Position numbers and translations under genes: made by a program | Shown here: positions 35,746-46,399 of the stretch, piece after piece | How positions within the stretch are numbered: the first letter of the stretch is position 1 | How the letters are laid out: the number at the start of each line of letters is the position of its first letter | Notes under the pieces: model-generated | The model's database searches: none | Seen by the model: only the letters and a program-made list of their open reading frames with translations | What the model was told of the DNA's origin: nothing | Source of the DNA: Coniella vitis | Lineage: Eukaryota > Ascomycota > Sordariomycetes > Diaporthales > Schizoparmaceae | NCBI GenBank assembly: GCA_011317545.1 | Contig: WUJK01000010.1 | Span: 124,001-188,000 of the forward strand | Direction of reading: 5' to 3' | Length of the DNA: 64,000 nt

Positions 35746-36579
35746 ATGGGTTTCTTCCATCACCATCACGACGAGAAAGCACCCGAGAACCCGCCCTCCT
35801 ACACCCCTCAACCGCAAGCAAATTACGCACCCTATCCGCAACAGCAGCAGCAGCAGCAGCAGCAACAACAAGCCCCATCCTCGTCAGCAGGTCCATACCC
35901 CTTCAGCACCTTGTCCACTCCACAGGACCCAAACTTTCTCATCTTCAACATTGCCGACCTCGGTAAGGGCCACGACGCTCTCGTCAACCCCAACCACGGG
36001 CCCTCAAACCCGGCGTATCGCATCGAGTACACGTCCGACGGCTTCAAGTGCCTCCGCTCCTACGATGGCACCAACGCGCTCGCAGGGTCCGCCGTAAGCC
36101 GCAAGCAAACGACCAGCACCCTCAGCCGCATCCACCTCGAGTACCCCTGGGGCAAATGGGACTACAACCCTCTTCTCGGCACCGAGCTCTGGAAGAGCGA
36201 CGTGGGCCTACTCGGTGGCACCAGCAACATGTCCTGGCACCTTCTTAAGCCCGCCGAGGCCCAGACAACCGGCCGCTTCGGCGTGCGATGCTACGATACC
36301 TCTGCGCAAGGGTACCCCATGGTGGCGAGCTGGGAGATGGAGAATTGGGACTTGGGCACGCTGCGCGTGTTGGCGCCAATTGTGCGCAGCCAGCAGCAGC
36401 TGGATGAGATTGTCGTGCTGTCCTTTGCCGTCATGGACTATCTGCGCATGGTTGTCCGGAGCACAGGCGGGGTGCAGCACCGGCCGGGGGCTAGCACTGG
36501 AGGGCGCAACGACGCGCAGTTTTGGATGAACATGGCGATTGCGCAGCAGGCGCAGAACCAGCAGAACGGAGGGTGGTGA
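35746..36579 (+). CDS. Conserved-looking protein with His tract, poly-Gln and globular C-terminal domain
   Basis: A single exon encodes 277 residues. The N-terminus MGFFHHHHDEKAPENPPSY is followed by a Pro/Gln-rich region with a run of about eleven Gln (32-42). From about residue 60 the sequence becomes globular: FLIFNIADLGKGHDALV, YRIEYTSDGFKCLRSYDG, LEYPWGKWDYNPLLGTELW, WHLLKPAEAQTTGRFGVRCYD, and a hydrophobic helix EIVVLSFAVMDYLRMVVRS near the end. The alternating strands followed by a long hydrophobic C-terminal helix suggest a tubby/LURP-one-like barrel, which is a guess from pattern only. No signal peptide or catalytic motif is seen. Coding status is supported by length, the TATA box and the start context. 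Confidence 0.85.
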   Translation: MGFFHHHHDEKAPENPPSYTPQPQANYAPYPQQQQQQQQQQQAPSSSAGPYPFSTLSTPQDPNFLIFNIADLGKGHDALVNPNHGPSNPAYRIEYTSDGFKCLRSYDGTNALAGSAVSRKQTTSTLSRIHLEYPWGKWDYNPLLGTELWKSDVGLLGGTSNMSWHLLKPAEAQTTGRFGVRCYDTSAQGYPMVASWEMENWDLGTLRVLAPIVRSQQQLDEIVVLSFAVMDYLRMVVRSTGGVQHRPGASTGGRNDAQFWMNMAIAQQAQNQQNGGW

Positions 36580-38478
36580 GGAAAAGGTGTTGGCTCATTT
36601 TTTGCAATTTCATAATAGTGTGAGCCCTAAAGCAGTCTATGCGAATACGCTAGCTAAAAGAACCAGAATGAACAAGGAAAGAACTCAAGAAGAGACAATT
36701 TGACCGAGAGATTTATCCCACCTTTACTATTATTATCACTCCAACCTTCATAGTAGCCTCGGTCGGCAAAAGATGCGGAAGGAGGCGGCGGCGGGGCGAT
36801 TTCCTTTTTTTTTTTTTTTGTTGAAACAGCCCAAGTTCCACGATTCCAAACGCCACAGGGCGGGTAAAAGAGGGATTTGGCCTATGATATGGCTCATGTT
36901 GGTCGATAAGAACGATGGGTATAGAGGCGAGATTGAGGGAGCCAGCCTGGACACACAAGTCCTGGGATGGAAGGGATTGGTCTCGTCAGGAGTGACTGGT
37001 ACCCCCAAGTCAGAACGCCACAACTGGCCACATGGAATCTCAGCCCTATCTATCCACGGCACAGGAGTGAATCTCCTGAGAATAGGGCTGTAATGGAGGA
37101 GGGTGAGGAGGGCATTCCAGGATGCCAAAGCGGAACTTGATGGATATACTTTTTGTATGCAGGCTGCCAATCACCACAACAGACAAGGAGACTTTGGGGA
37201 CCAAGTTCGTGCTTCTACTGAGCCACTCATCAAGGTACGTATGTCCTCTGGAACCCCTGAGTCACGCACGGAATTCTTCTATGTGTGGTTGGCCGGAACC
37301 GAAATGATAGAAGTCTGAGAAGAACCGCAAACAGCCAGCCCCCAAAGCTCGTTGTCGAATCCTTCGCGGATAGTGTAGTATCGTTACTGGCTTTCATCGG
37401 CAGCCTGTGGTGCTAAATCTATTTCTGTTGTTTACTTGTGTGATGTTCTTCCTGCCTATGGAGCACCATGCACCTGTTGCCAAGTTGAATTGAGGGAGCG
37501 CTCGTATTGAATTTGTCCAATAGAGAAGGAAACAATATATAGTAACACGGTCCTCCTTTCTTTTTTATGGACGATCTATCCAGAACTGAACCCCAGTTCT
37601 GCCAGCAAGAGTTGGCAGACATACTGACCGTCCGTCGGCCTGGAGATGCGGTGAGCCGAATTTGATCTAGTCCTATGCTTCTTGCTTGACTCCATGGTGA
37701 TAGTTGCTGAGATCAATGAAGCCAAAGCATCAACCCAGGGCTTAAATAGCTGGATTTTGGTGTTGACGTAAATCGAATCCAATGAAATGTTAACATAATC
37801 CTCGTTTGCACCCAAACAGCGGCTCGATCTGCTGTACATCGAGACACAACACTTGGCCGCATCCGCGACGCCCAACGTCAGACGGCCAAGCCGAGACTAT
37901 CGCCTTTGTCGCAAGCGACGAGTCAAGGTCGTTCATCTGTTCCAACAAGGTGAGATAGTTTACACAAACCAAAACCTAAGACCCAACCTCGCCCACCATC
38001 AGTGTGACTTGACCGAACCTCGCTGTCTGTGTTGTGCCAACTACGGCGTCGAGTGTCCCGGCTACCGACCGTGGTGACTGTCATCCTCATCCACAAACTC
38101 AACATCAACAAGGAAGTCTTTTTGGTGGAGAAATAACTACAGCTGAATTACTGGAGCGTTGGCAAACAGGCTGTGATTAACATGTATTATCAGCTGACAC
38201 TACCCATCAACGCTGGATGAACAAGAGGTTGAATCCGAGTGCGTCAACTCGACTCTAATAAAACAACTAGAGTCCACTTCGCATGGTTTTATACTGTTCG
38301 CCTTTGCTTCAAAGAGGGTAGGCATGAGTTCAAGGTTGATACAGACGTTCAGAAAGTCTGAGGTTAAGCCACCTCTAGCAGAGGGTTTCGGTCACTTGAA
38401 AGGAGAACGAGACCAAATGTAAAAAAGAGAAGCGGAAACAAACAATATAAACAATAATATTTGGCCAACATTCATCAA
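36580..38478. other. Spacer containing a zinc-cluster relic
   Basis: This 1.9-kb stretch holds the 3-prime region of the preceding gene, a T16-type run near 36810, and the decayed zinc-cluster coding remnant at 37883-38077. Nothing else was recognised. Confidence 0.6.
37883..38077 (+). pseudogene. Decayed N-terminus of a Zn2Cys6 transcription factor
   Basis: Two coding remnants, 37883..37927 (RPSRDYRLCRKRRVK) and 38003..38077 (CDLTEPRCLCCANYGVECPGYRPW, then TGA), join across a 75-bp gap with a CAG acceptor to reproduce the zinc-cluster spacing C-x6-C-x6-C-x2-C-x6-C. An intron directly before the KC position is common in this family. The first zinc-binding Cys is Tyr, the preceding Gly is Asp, the donor reads GTCGTT instead of a GTAAGT-like site, no in-frame ATG starts the fragment and a stop follows directly. 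Such factors bind CGG-type sites; this copy cannot make a complete cluster. A strong alternative donor at 37950 breaks the frame. It is probably a pseudogene, with RIP-like damage possible. Confidence 0.65.
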
Positions 38479-38549
38479 GCGCAAATGGTTTAGTGGTAAA
38501 ATCCATCGTTGCCATCGATGGGCCCCCGGTTCGATTCCGGGTTTGCGCA
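38479..38549 (+). tRNA. tRNA-Gly (GCC anticodon)
   Basis: The 71-nt sequence folds as a complete cloverleaf: acceptor GCGCAAA pairs with TTTGCGC, the anticodon loop TTGCCAT presents GCC between CATCG and CGATG, and the T arm is CCCGG-TTCGATT-CCGGG. The discriminator base is A. A T5 pol III terminator lies at 38563-38567. No intron. Confidence 0.97.
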
Positions 38550-39186
38550 CTTTCAAATTCTCTTTTTGCATGTTTTTCGACACATAATCGCTCATACCAG
38601 ACAACGGAGATGTTCTCTTTTTGTTCGCTCATGGTTTCTTTTGTTTCTCTATGCAATTGCTCGCAAATATGGATGCATCATCATCAACTCGAACAAAGCA
38701 CTCCAAAAGGGTAGCATGCGGTTGGCATAAGCGCATTGGCGCCATTGATCAAAACTTCATCCCCGCCCCCGCTAAACGACAATACCATAACGAACACTAC
38801 GTTTCGTCATCCAGTCTTTGATCCTTTTACGCCAATGATAACCACCTTCCTGTTTGGCCACATGTAGGACGCAGCTAGCCCTGTGCCACAGTCCGATTGA
38901 TCGCCATCTAACCCCACCTGCAACGTTGCCGGATGCTGCGTGGGCGCGTCACAATCAGGGCCGGGGAAGAGCACCAAGGGCATGCGGGCTTTGGATCGGC
39001 AGGGGCAAACCATTGACGGTAACTTGACTGTGACTACAGTCACCGCCGCGGTACTGTCTGGCTGTCTTCGACTGTGGTTATAAGTGGGTGTCCTAACCTT
39101 CCGCAACTTCCTTCTGATGCCGAGGAATTCAGAGATCCATCTCTCCATGTCAAACAGAGATCTACGGCTTCAGTGTCCGGCCTGGG
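38550..39186. other. Spacer upstream of the secreted glycosidase-like gene
   Basis: This 637-bp spacer holds the tRNA-Gly terminator and the promoter of the next gene. No gene is supported. Confidence 0.6.
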
Positions 39187-40974
39187 ATGACAAAAGTCAT
39201 GGCTCCCCGTGGATCGTCTTGGCTGCCAGCCATCATCCCTGGGTCGTTAATCTTGAGCGCTGATGCCCAAGACACGTGGTGTGGGAAGGTATACGATGGG
39301 TGAGTACCAGTCTCGCACACAAAATGGCCACTCTGCCTACCTCTCACAATTCACTTCTAACCATATCATAGCGGCGCCCAGATCGTTCCTGGCGGTTTCC
39401 TAACCGAGCCCGAAACGTCACAGACGCCCCTTTTGGACGTCCAAGTCATTCCCCGTCACAGCATTTACATTGGCAGCGAGGCCAGCGCAGAGCTCATTGT
39501 GGATGCGGCACTCTCTTCCTTTCACGGCTCGCCCTACTTGGCGTCATCGTCAGTCTCGACCAACGAGTCTGACACGCTGGCCTTTACCGTCTCGGTCGCG
39601 GGCGTGGTCTTTGTCTCTGGCTCTGTCGGCGTCAACACGACCGACAATCTCTTCCCATTCAACGTGAGCCAGCTGGCACCGAGCACGACCGCTTATCCGG
39701 TCGACTTGACCGGCTCGACCAAGTCTGGCAACTACTCGGCGTCCTCGGAGCTCTTCTACCTCCCAGACAAGTCGAACGGCAGCGTCGTCAAAATCGACAG
39801 GCTGTATCGCTCCATCCTCTACCGCAGCAACAACACAGGCGGCGTCTTCGAGCCGTACTTCCCCTACGGCTACTACGGAGACTATTCGGGCTATTTCGAT
39901 GCGGTCGGCAATCCCACCGTCTTCAAGGAGCTGGGCTTCAACGCGCTCAACCCCGTGACGGATTTCACTGACAGCGACATGACGTACACCATTGATGAAA
40001 TGGACGGCCTTGACCTCCTCTGGCAGTACGACATGCGCAACTCGTTCCAAAACCTCACCTCCGTCGCGCAGCAAGTGCCCCTCGTCAAGGACCACCCTTC
40101 GTTGCTGTCCTACTACACGGCCGACGAGCCCGACGGCTGGGGCTACACCGTCAACTCGACCACCGAGGTCTACGAGCTCCTCAGGACACTCGACAAGTAC
40201 CACCCGACGGCACTCGTACTCAACTGCCAAAACTACTACTTTCAAGAATACTCTGCCGGCGCAGACATTCTCATGGAGGACGCATACCCCATCGGCATCA
40301 ACGCCACTTATTCCACCAAGTGGGACACCCCCGTCAACCTCACCTACGGCGACTGCGGGTGCGACAACTGCATCGGCAGCTTCAACCTGCTGAACGTTGC
40401 CCAGCGCGTGGACGATTTCCAAAAGTACGCGCGCTGGATCGGCGGCGCAGAAGCCATCCGCAAACCCATCTGGGCCGTGCCGCAGGCCTTTTCCGGCCAA
40501 GAGTACTGGAGCCGCGATCCGACAGCCGAGGAAACCTGGGCGATGGATCTCCTGGCCTTCAACCACGGCGCCAAGGGGCGCTTGGCGTGGATCTACCCGC
40601 CCTCGGCTGTGCTGGGCAACGCAACGGCTGCGTTGAGCCGCGTGGTGACGGTTTCGCCGGTGGTGGACTACTTGACGGGTGCGAACCCCGTGCTGGTGAG
40701 TGATGGCAGGGTGGCACCTAACAACAACAGCAGTAGCAGCTCGCTGGATGTCGCATATTGGGCCAAGCAGGACAGCGGTGTCTTGGTTGGTGTGGTGAAC
40801 CCGGCGAATGCGACTGTGAGCGGTCCCGTTGTGCTACCGGGTGGACTGGGTGTGTCGGGTGTTGCGTCGCAGCCTTGGGGGAATGTCAGCTGGTCGTTTG
40901 ATGCAGCTACCGGCGTATTGACACCTTTGGGCGGTATCTCTGCAAAGGGGACAAGCTATGTGATTTTGCAGTGA
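39187..40974 (+). CDS. Secreted glycoside-hydrolase-like protein
   Basis: Exons 39187..39299 and 39372..40974 (72-bp intron, GTGAGT donor, TAG acceptor) give 571 residues. A hydrophobic N-terminus ending LILSADA suggests a signal peptide, with Met1 or Met5 as start. The mature protein starts QDTWCGKVYDGG. Blocks such as FEPYFPYGYYGDYSGYF, LKELGFNALNPVTDF-like text near 175, LLSYYTADEPDGWG near 225, ILMEDAYPIGIN and WAVPQAFSGQEYW follow the alternating strand-helix order of a TIM barrel. The Glu of DEPDG at a strand end is a plausible catalytic acid. Many Asn-X-Ser/Thr sites imply heavy glycosylation. The C-terminal 120 residues look like a beta-sandwich. The exact family and substrate are not identified. 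Confidence 0.88.
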
Positions 40975-41273
40975 TAGACAGTCCGGTGGAAATGGAGAGA
41001 GTGTGTTCTATCGCGAAGAAAGATACCAATGGTGAGGACGATTTGATAGGTTGCCTTCATGAAAACAGGGTGCTGGTATGCCCCGTAACCTCTCGACTCA
41101 AGAGCTTTTTTCATGAGCCTAAACGGGTGGGTAGTCTACGACAAACATGAAGTGCAAAAGACGCCACCGTCATGGAGTGAATTCATCACAATCTGGAATG
41201 ACAAAAGGCTGCAAGAAGCTACTGGATGAGATGTGGCCGATATAATCAATATTTTAAGTCCAAATTTCAACAA
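40975..41273. other. 3-prime region before tRNA-Phe
   Basis: Contains the 3-prime flank of the glycosidase-like gene and the 5-prime flank of tRNA-Phe. No gene or repeat seen. Confidence 0.6.
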
Positions 41274-41278
41274 GCGGG

Positions 41279-41310
<32 letters not shown>

Positions 41311-41362
41311 TGAATTCAGTTCTTAAATCTGAAGGTCATGTGTTCGATCCACATTCACCGCA
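41274..41362 (+). tRNA. tRNA-Phe (GAA anticodon) with a 16-nt intron
   Basis: The mature 73-nt tRNA has D arm, anticodon stem TCAGA/TCTGA with loop CTGAAGA, and T arm ATGTG-TTCGATC-CACAT. The intron lies at 41311-41326, one base after the anticodon, the standard position, and contains TTC able to pair with the GAA anticodon. The acceptor stem GCGGGGA/TCACCGC has a G5-A68 mismatch. A T5 terminator follows at 41367-41371. Confidence 0.93.
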
Positions 41363-42179
41363 TTCATTTTTGGGTTCCCCCCCCCCTTGGGACGGGACGC
41401 TGCATCATCATCATTCATTCATTATCTCGATAGTCCATCCAACATGGCATGCACTTTTTCTCTTTCTTTTTTTGACCTTGATTTTGAACATGATATATAT
41501 TATATGTTCATGATTTTTTTTAAAAATGCGAAAAAAAAAATGGCAATCACATTCATGCGAAGTATTTTGTTGTTTCTCTTCCATTTCTGCAATTTGTTTA
41601 ACCTACGAGTTGCAACAACCAAGACAATAAACCAATTTACTACATAAACGGCTTATGGAACAATTGCTGCAAGCTTATATGTTGAAGAAGAGCTAGAGAA
41701 GGGAACTGCACATCAGTGTGTGATTGCAATATGAAAAAACATGCAAATGCAACGCAATGCAATGCAGTCAGTCCCTCGCAATGCAATGCAATTCCCAGCA
41801 AGAATTCACTCAATTTCTTCCAAAAATGCGATAGACATACTACTTACTGTCCCCGTCTTTGGTGATATCAAGCGCTTGTTGCATTATATTAAATAACTCT
41901 TTAACATTCACTTTCCCCCACTACCACTCACCCAGCTTGATGACACTCATCTTATTACCAAAACCCAAATGCCCGAGAATCAAGAATTTCGTGTCTAGGG
42001 TAACTTGGCTTATTCATCACCGGGGTTTAATCGGACCCGTTCTACCATACATAACCATGAACATTGATTGGGAGAAGGAAAAAAGGGGAAATGGTTTCAT
42101 TTTGGAAAAACATGTCTAGGGTAAGTTCTGCCTTTTTTTTTTCTGGGACTGCTGACATAATTCTTCATTACTCAACTTT

Positions 42180-42210
<31 letters not shown>

Positions 42211-43036
42211 TTTTTCTTCTTAGTTAAGCTACCTACACTCTCTATATGGACCACTACTATGTATAAGATGTTGTGGTCTTTGCTTTTGCTCTCTTGCCTT
42301 TGTTCTGCGTCTTCTTATCATATGCATACTCGCACTTGAAATGCAGCAGAACGAATCTAAATGTGTAGAGAGAGAGAGCTCTCCCTGGTTGAGGCTTTCT
42401 TTGCCCTATCGGCAACCTGCCCCCGGTGCCCTAACCCTAGCTAGCACAACAAAAACCAACACCAGACTGGGGGCCGGAACGAACTGGACTGGATCGGATG
42501 GGGGATCAGATTAGATCAGATCAGATCACGTAAAGGGGAATTGGCTACTTACCCTAGACTTCCAAAACCAAAAACAATCTGCATTTATCCCGTCCATTTC
42601 ACGCACCACCGACCAATAAATACAACACTAACATCATACCCCAAATCAACAAGATAGCTTTAATCATGAAACCAGAAGAAAAGGATAAGATAGAAATAAA
42701 GAAAGAAAGAAATGCATTCAATGTGGACAAGACGAATATACATACATCTATACATTCACACTCACAGCGTTCATGCAAATCAGAAACAATATACAACATA
42801 ATGTGTGCAGCACTGCACACTACCACAGCATTGAAATGAAAACAGATTTCAATTTCGATCGACATCAGTTCAATCGCTTTCATTCTTCCCTATCAAATCC
42901 AGTCTGACGATAGAAAATTCCAAACTCCAAAACGCCCATATGATGCATGCTTAATGTAATCGACTCGTAATACCGAGCCCTTTGCTTTGCCCTGCACCAC
43001 ACCGTCTGTCTGTCCGTCCATCCGTCCATCCGCCAG
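41363..43036. other. Spacer between tRNA-Phe and the GH47 gene
   Basis: This 1.67-kb spacer is AT-rich near the tRNA, with GCAAT pentamer repeats near 41749-41793, a (CT)n tract near 42180-42203 and one ACTATGTA copy near 42257. No gene is supported. Confidence 0.6.
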
Positions 43037-44933
43037 CTACGGCAACTTGAACGGATGCGCTTCCGTATTGAGCACGTACTCGTCGAGCGATATAAGATCG
43101 GGAGGCGACAGAGCCAGGTAAAAGTACTTGAGTGTCTCTGCCAACCAAAAGCTCTACACAGAATATCATGGTCAGCAGCAATTCGTCCTTGTTCACACAC
43201 GCACGTCAATCGTTTGCAACACGCTCACTCACCTCCATGTAATCCTCTTGCTTGAGCGGCCTCTCCCGACTGTTCACGTCCATTACGGCAGCATTCGCAT
43301 ATTCCGTCTCGGTCCCCTTGGCCACGGCATCGAACATTTGCCACGCAATCTCCTGATACTGCTGCAAGCCCGTGATCCTCCACAAGTAAAAGATACTCTC
43401 AATAGCCTCAGGCCGCAAAATGTACCGAGGATCCTTGCACGTGACGAATCCTGGCGGGAGACCCTCCTTCCACCGTCCTTTGCGCTCCTTTTCCCGCTCA
43501 AACTTATCCTGGTTCCACAGACACGTGTCGCGAGAGTCACACTTGACCAGGTTGAACCGCTCGCACATCATGCCGGTCGCAGTCACATTGTACGCATACG
43601 CGCACCCCTGGCCGAGCTTTTCGCCAGTGGCCATGTAATCCTGCCGTCCAAAAAGTCGTCCACCAAGCGCATACGTCGCACCCAAGAAGCACGCCAAATG
43701 TTCACTCTCTCCATCTAGCCGGTACTCGGGCGCGACTTCGGAGTTGAGGTTGCCCGAAAACAAGACATCCTTTCCATCCGGGAGCATGGGCCTGAAGAAC
43801 ATGTTCTTGTCAGCGGCGTCCATCCAGGAAATGGACATTTTTCGATAGCGGTCTTCCTTGCCGCCCATGAGGTAATACATCTTCGTAATGTACTCGTACA
43901 ACGAGTCTGCGCCGCTGCCGAGTGTGTAATCTGAGCCAGTCGTAACATCAGGCGTCTTCATAGACCCCGTCGTCGGCCACAAGCCAGGCACCGACGTCTG
44001 CGGCTGTGCATCCTCAAAGACCGACACGAGGCGGGAAATGGCAGTGTAGTACTTCGGGTTGCCTGTCAGCTGGGACAGACGCGTGAACTCCATGAGCAAC
44101 GTTCCTGGCCCCGCAATGGCCACTCGGCTCTCAATAGGCAGAGCATCGCCAGACTTGCTGGACTCAATGTTGAAAAAGTCGACGGGCAAGCCGTTGGCCG
44201 TGTTGAAGCCGGCGTGGAGCATATCGCCGAGCTCCACAGCCTTTTGCAGCAGGATGCTTCGCTGGCTCAGGTCGTAGGCACCTAGCAGACCGCCCAGATA
44301 GCGAATGTTGGTCTCAAACATGTTGACCCTGCGGTTGGTTGACGTCCCAAAGTCGATAGTTGCCACGGCGTCGACGGCTTCATCAAACTCATCGCGGAGG
44401 CCCATGATCCAGAGCGTGTCAAGCGAGTCGACGAGGGTGGCGGCCCATCCCGAGAATTGATCGCGACCGCCGCCCGAAATGGGCAGCAGGGCATCGCGCA
44501 TCCAGGCGTGCTGGCGGTAGCTCTGCCAGTTCTTTTGGAACAGCCTGCGCACCTCGCGCCGGCGGGCCTCACGGGTCTCGGCGGTGGTGGGCGTCTCGGG
44601 CGGCAAGACAGCTTGCACGCGGGGGAGGCCAATTCGGCCCCTGGGCAGCGGCATGTTGGGTCCCTGCGGGTTGGCGAACTTGACGGTGCTCCAGTCAAAG
44701 GAAGGTTTGACGTTCCAGACTTTGTCCTTTGCATTGACATTCATGTAGCGTTCCAGGCGGACGGACTCCAGGGCCTTGGAGCGGCCGGTGAACCAGGGCG
44801 AGGACGAAAAGAACAAGTAGTAGACGAGGCTGAGGCCGAGCAGCGTCACGGCAAGGTCTCTGCGACTCCAGCGGCCTCTGCTGGGTAGATGGGGTATCGA
44901 AGGTTTTCGCATGTTTGCGGTGGGAAATATCAT
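43037..44933 (-). CDS. Class I alpha-1,2-mannosidase, glycoside hydrolase family 47
   Basis: Two exons, 44933..43233 and 43153..43037 (79-bp intron, GTGAGT donor, TAG acceptor), give 605 residues; starting at Met8 (44912) would give 598. A short basic N-terminus and one membrane helix (DLAVTLLGLSLVYYLFF) make it a type II membrane protein of the ER or Golgi. GH47 hallmarks are in order: GWAATLVDSLDTLWIMGL, FETNIRYLGGLL, GSGADSLYEY at about 338, HLACFLGATYALGG, RPEAIESIFYLWRITG at about 506 and the C-terminal NTEAHPF, whose Thr597 is the expected calcium ligand. These enzymes trim mannose from N-glycans by an inverting mechanism. ER and Golgi subclasses cannot be separated by eye. The last exon is small (39 codons) but carries the calcium-binding residue. 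Confidence 0.95.
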
Positions 44934-46399
44934 ATGATGATGGTTTCTACAAGTCAGGTCAAAGTGCTCGAGCGAATGAATCAGTCCTTGTGGTTGCTGC
45001 TGGCAACAGCAGATGCGATGCAATGCACCATCGAGCAAGTCCCAACAGCTGCACCTGGCAGTTGAATTGGGTATGAGACGGCTGGAAATGGGACGCAGTG
45101 AGGTGAAGGCCGCACTCAGCGCTTGTTACAATTTTATTATTCTCTTGTCGCTCGCTGTGTGATGGTGTCGGCGGTGGTGGTGATTGTTGTTACTGAAGTG
45201 AATTGTCGCAATGAAAGCTACCCAGTACATAGGATCAAGTACTAGAACAGTTGGAAGAGAACAGATTAAGCTTAAAGTGCCAGGGCTGAAACGAATCCAA
45301 TCGCCGAGTTATGGGCCAGGCGACAGGCAGGGCAGGAGCGGGCAGGACAGCCAGGGCACGGCAGGAACCCCCCTCCTTTCCCCCCAAACTCGCCATTTCC
45401 ATTCCCATTCCCATTTCCATTTCCATTTCCATTTCCATTCCCATCTTCTCCTTGCCCCCAACCCCCAACCCCCGAGAGACCGCTCGCTGCCTGGCTGCTG
45501 CTGTCCTCTTGGCATTTCTTGTCCGGCCAGCCAAGTAGGCCAAGCCAAGTCAAGTCCAAAAAGGTGTTTGGGGGCCAGCAGCACTCCTGCTCCCGTGTTA
45601 CATATACACAGTATACTACATATACAAAGTACACGCTGGCCTTTTCCGCCAGTTCTTGGCATGGCGCTCCTTTAGGGGGTCCCTTGGCATCCAGCAGTGG
45701 ATCAATCAGATCCCTCCCACTTGCCAGACTATCGGATTCCGAACCACTGGGCGAGAGATCAGATATGGTATAATATGACAATTCAGAATAGAACGAACGA
45801 CACACTATCATGTATAGCAAGTTATAATACTTGACAGCCATTATGATATACTAACGCAATAGAAAGGTACTTACTTGCCCAAGTAGGCGCTCTAGCAATT
45901 GATAGCACAGGCGGCCAGATATCAGCCTACCTGACCAACCATTTCAGCCATAACCAATACTACCCAACACTTCTTCACCAGCGCCCTCTTCACACCCCCT
46001 GGCCAAAGCCCCGAAAATGAAACCACCACCCAATACTACCCAAGCCATTCATTCCTCCGTTGTCTTCTCCCGTCCAGTCAATAAAGCAGCTACTTGTAGC
46101 ATAGCATTCACCAGAGCCCAGTCCAATCCAACAACATCCCATTCCCCGTGGCAACAAGACCTTTTCACTCAGCAAATCACTTCGGACTAGTCTCAAGAGT
46201 GCTGCATTGATATGGAACCTCCCTACATACCACTAATATTCAAACAGTGCATAATCTGCCCAGCGACATGAAAAGAACTCCCCAGAATAACCACAAGTCA
46301 TGTAATGTGTGAGACACACTCCCAAGACGCCCTTCAGAATGCTAAACCGTGCAAATAGTGTGAGTGACCCAAGGAAATCAGGAGAGGACCAAGCTACTC
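44934..46399. other. Spacer upstream of GH47
   Basis: This 1.47-kb spacer includes the GH47 promoter and the 3-prime region of the next minus-strand gene. A degenerate hexanucleotide array lies at 45393-45445. No gene is supported. Confidence 0.6.
45393..45445. repeat. (CCATTY)n hexanucleotide array
   Basis: About nine units alternating CCATTT and CCATTC, in non-coding DNA. Confidence 0.9.

Noticed and set aside
37928..37960. Strong GTGAGA donor at 37950 as the true exon end of the zinc-cluster fragment
   Set aside because: Joining it to the acceptor at 38002 puts the conserved CDLTEPRC segment out of frame, so the AAG/GTCG junction with a decayed donor explains the pattern better.
39550..40566. 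338-codon open frame opposite the glycosidase-like gene
   Set aside because: Antisense shadow; composition is valine/glycine-rich and unlike a folded protein.
42425..42440. CCCTAACCCTAG, a telomere-like repeat
   Set aside because: Only about two units; too short to be an internal telomeric array.
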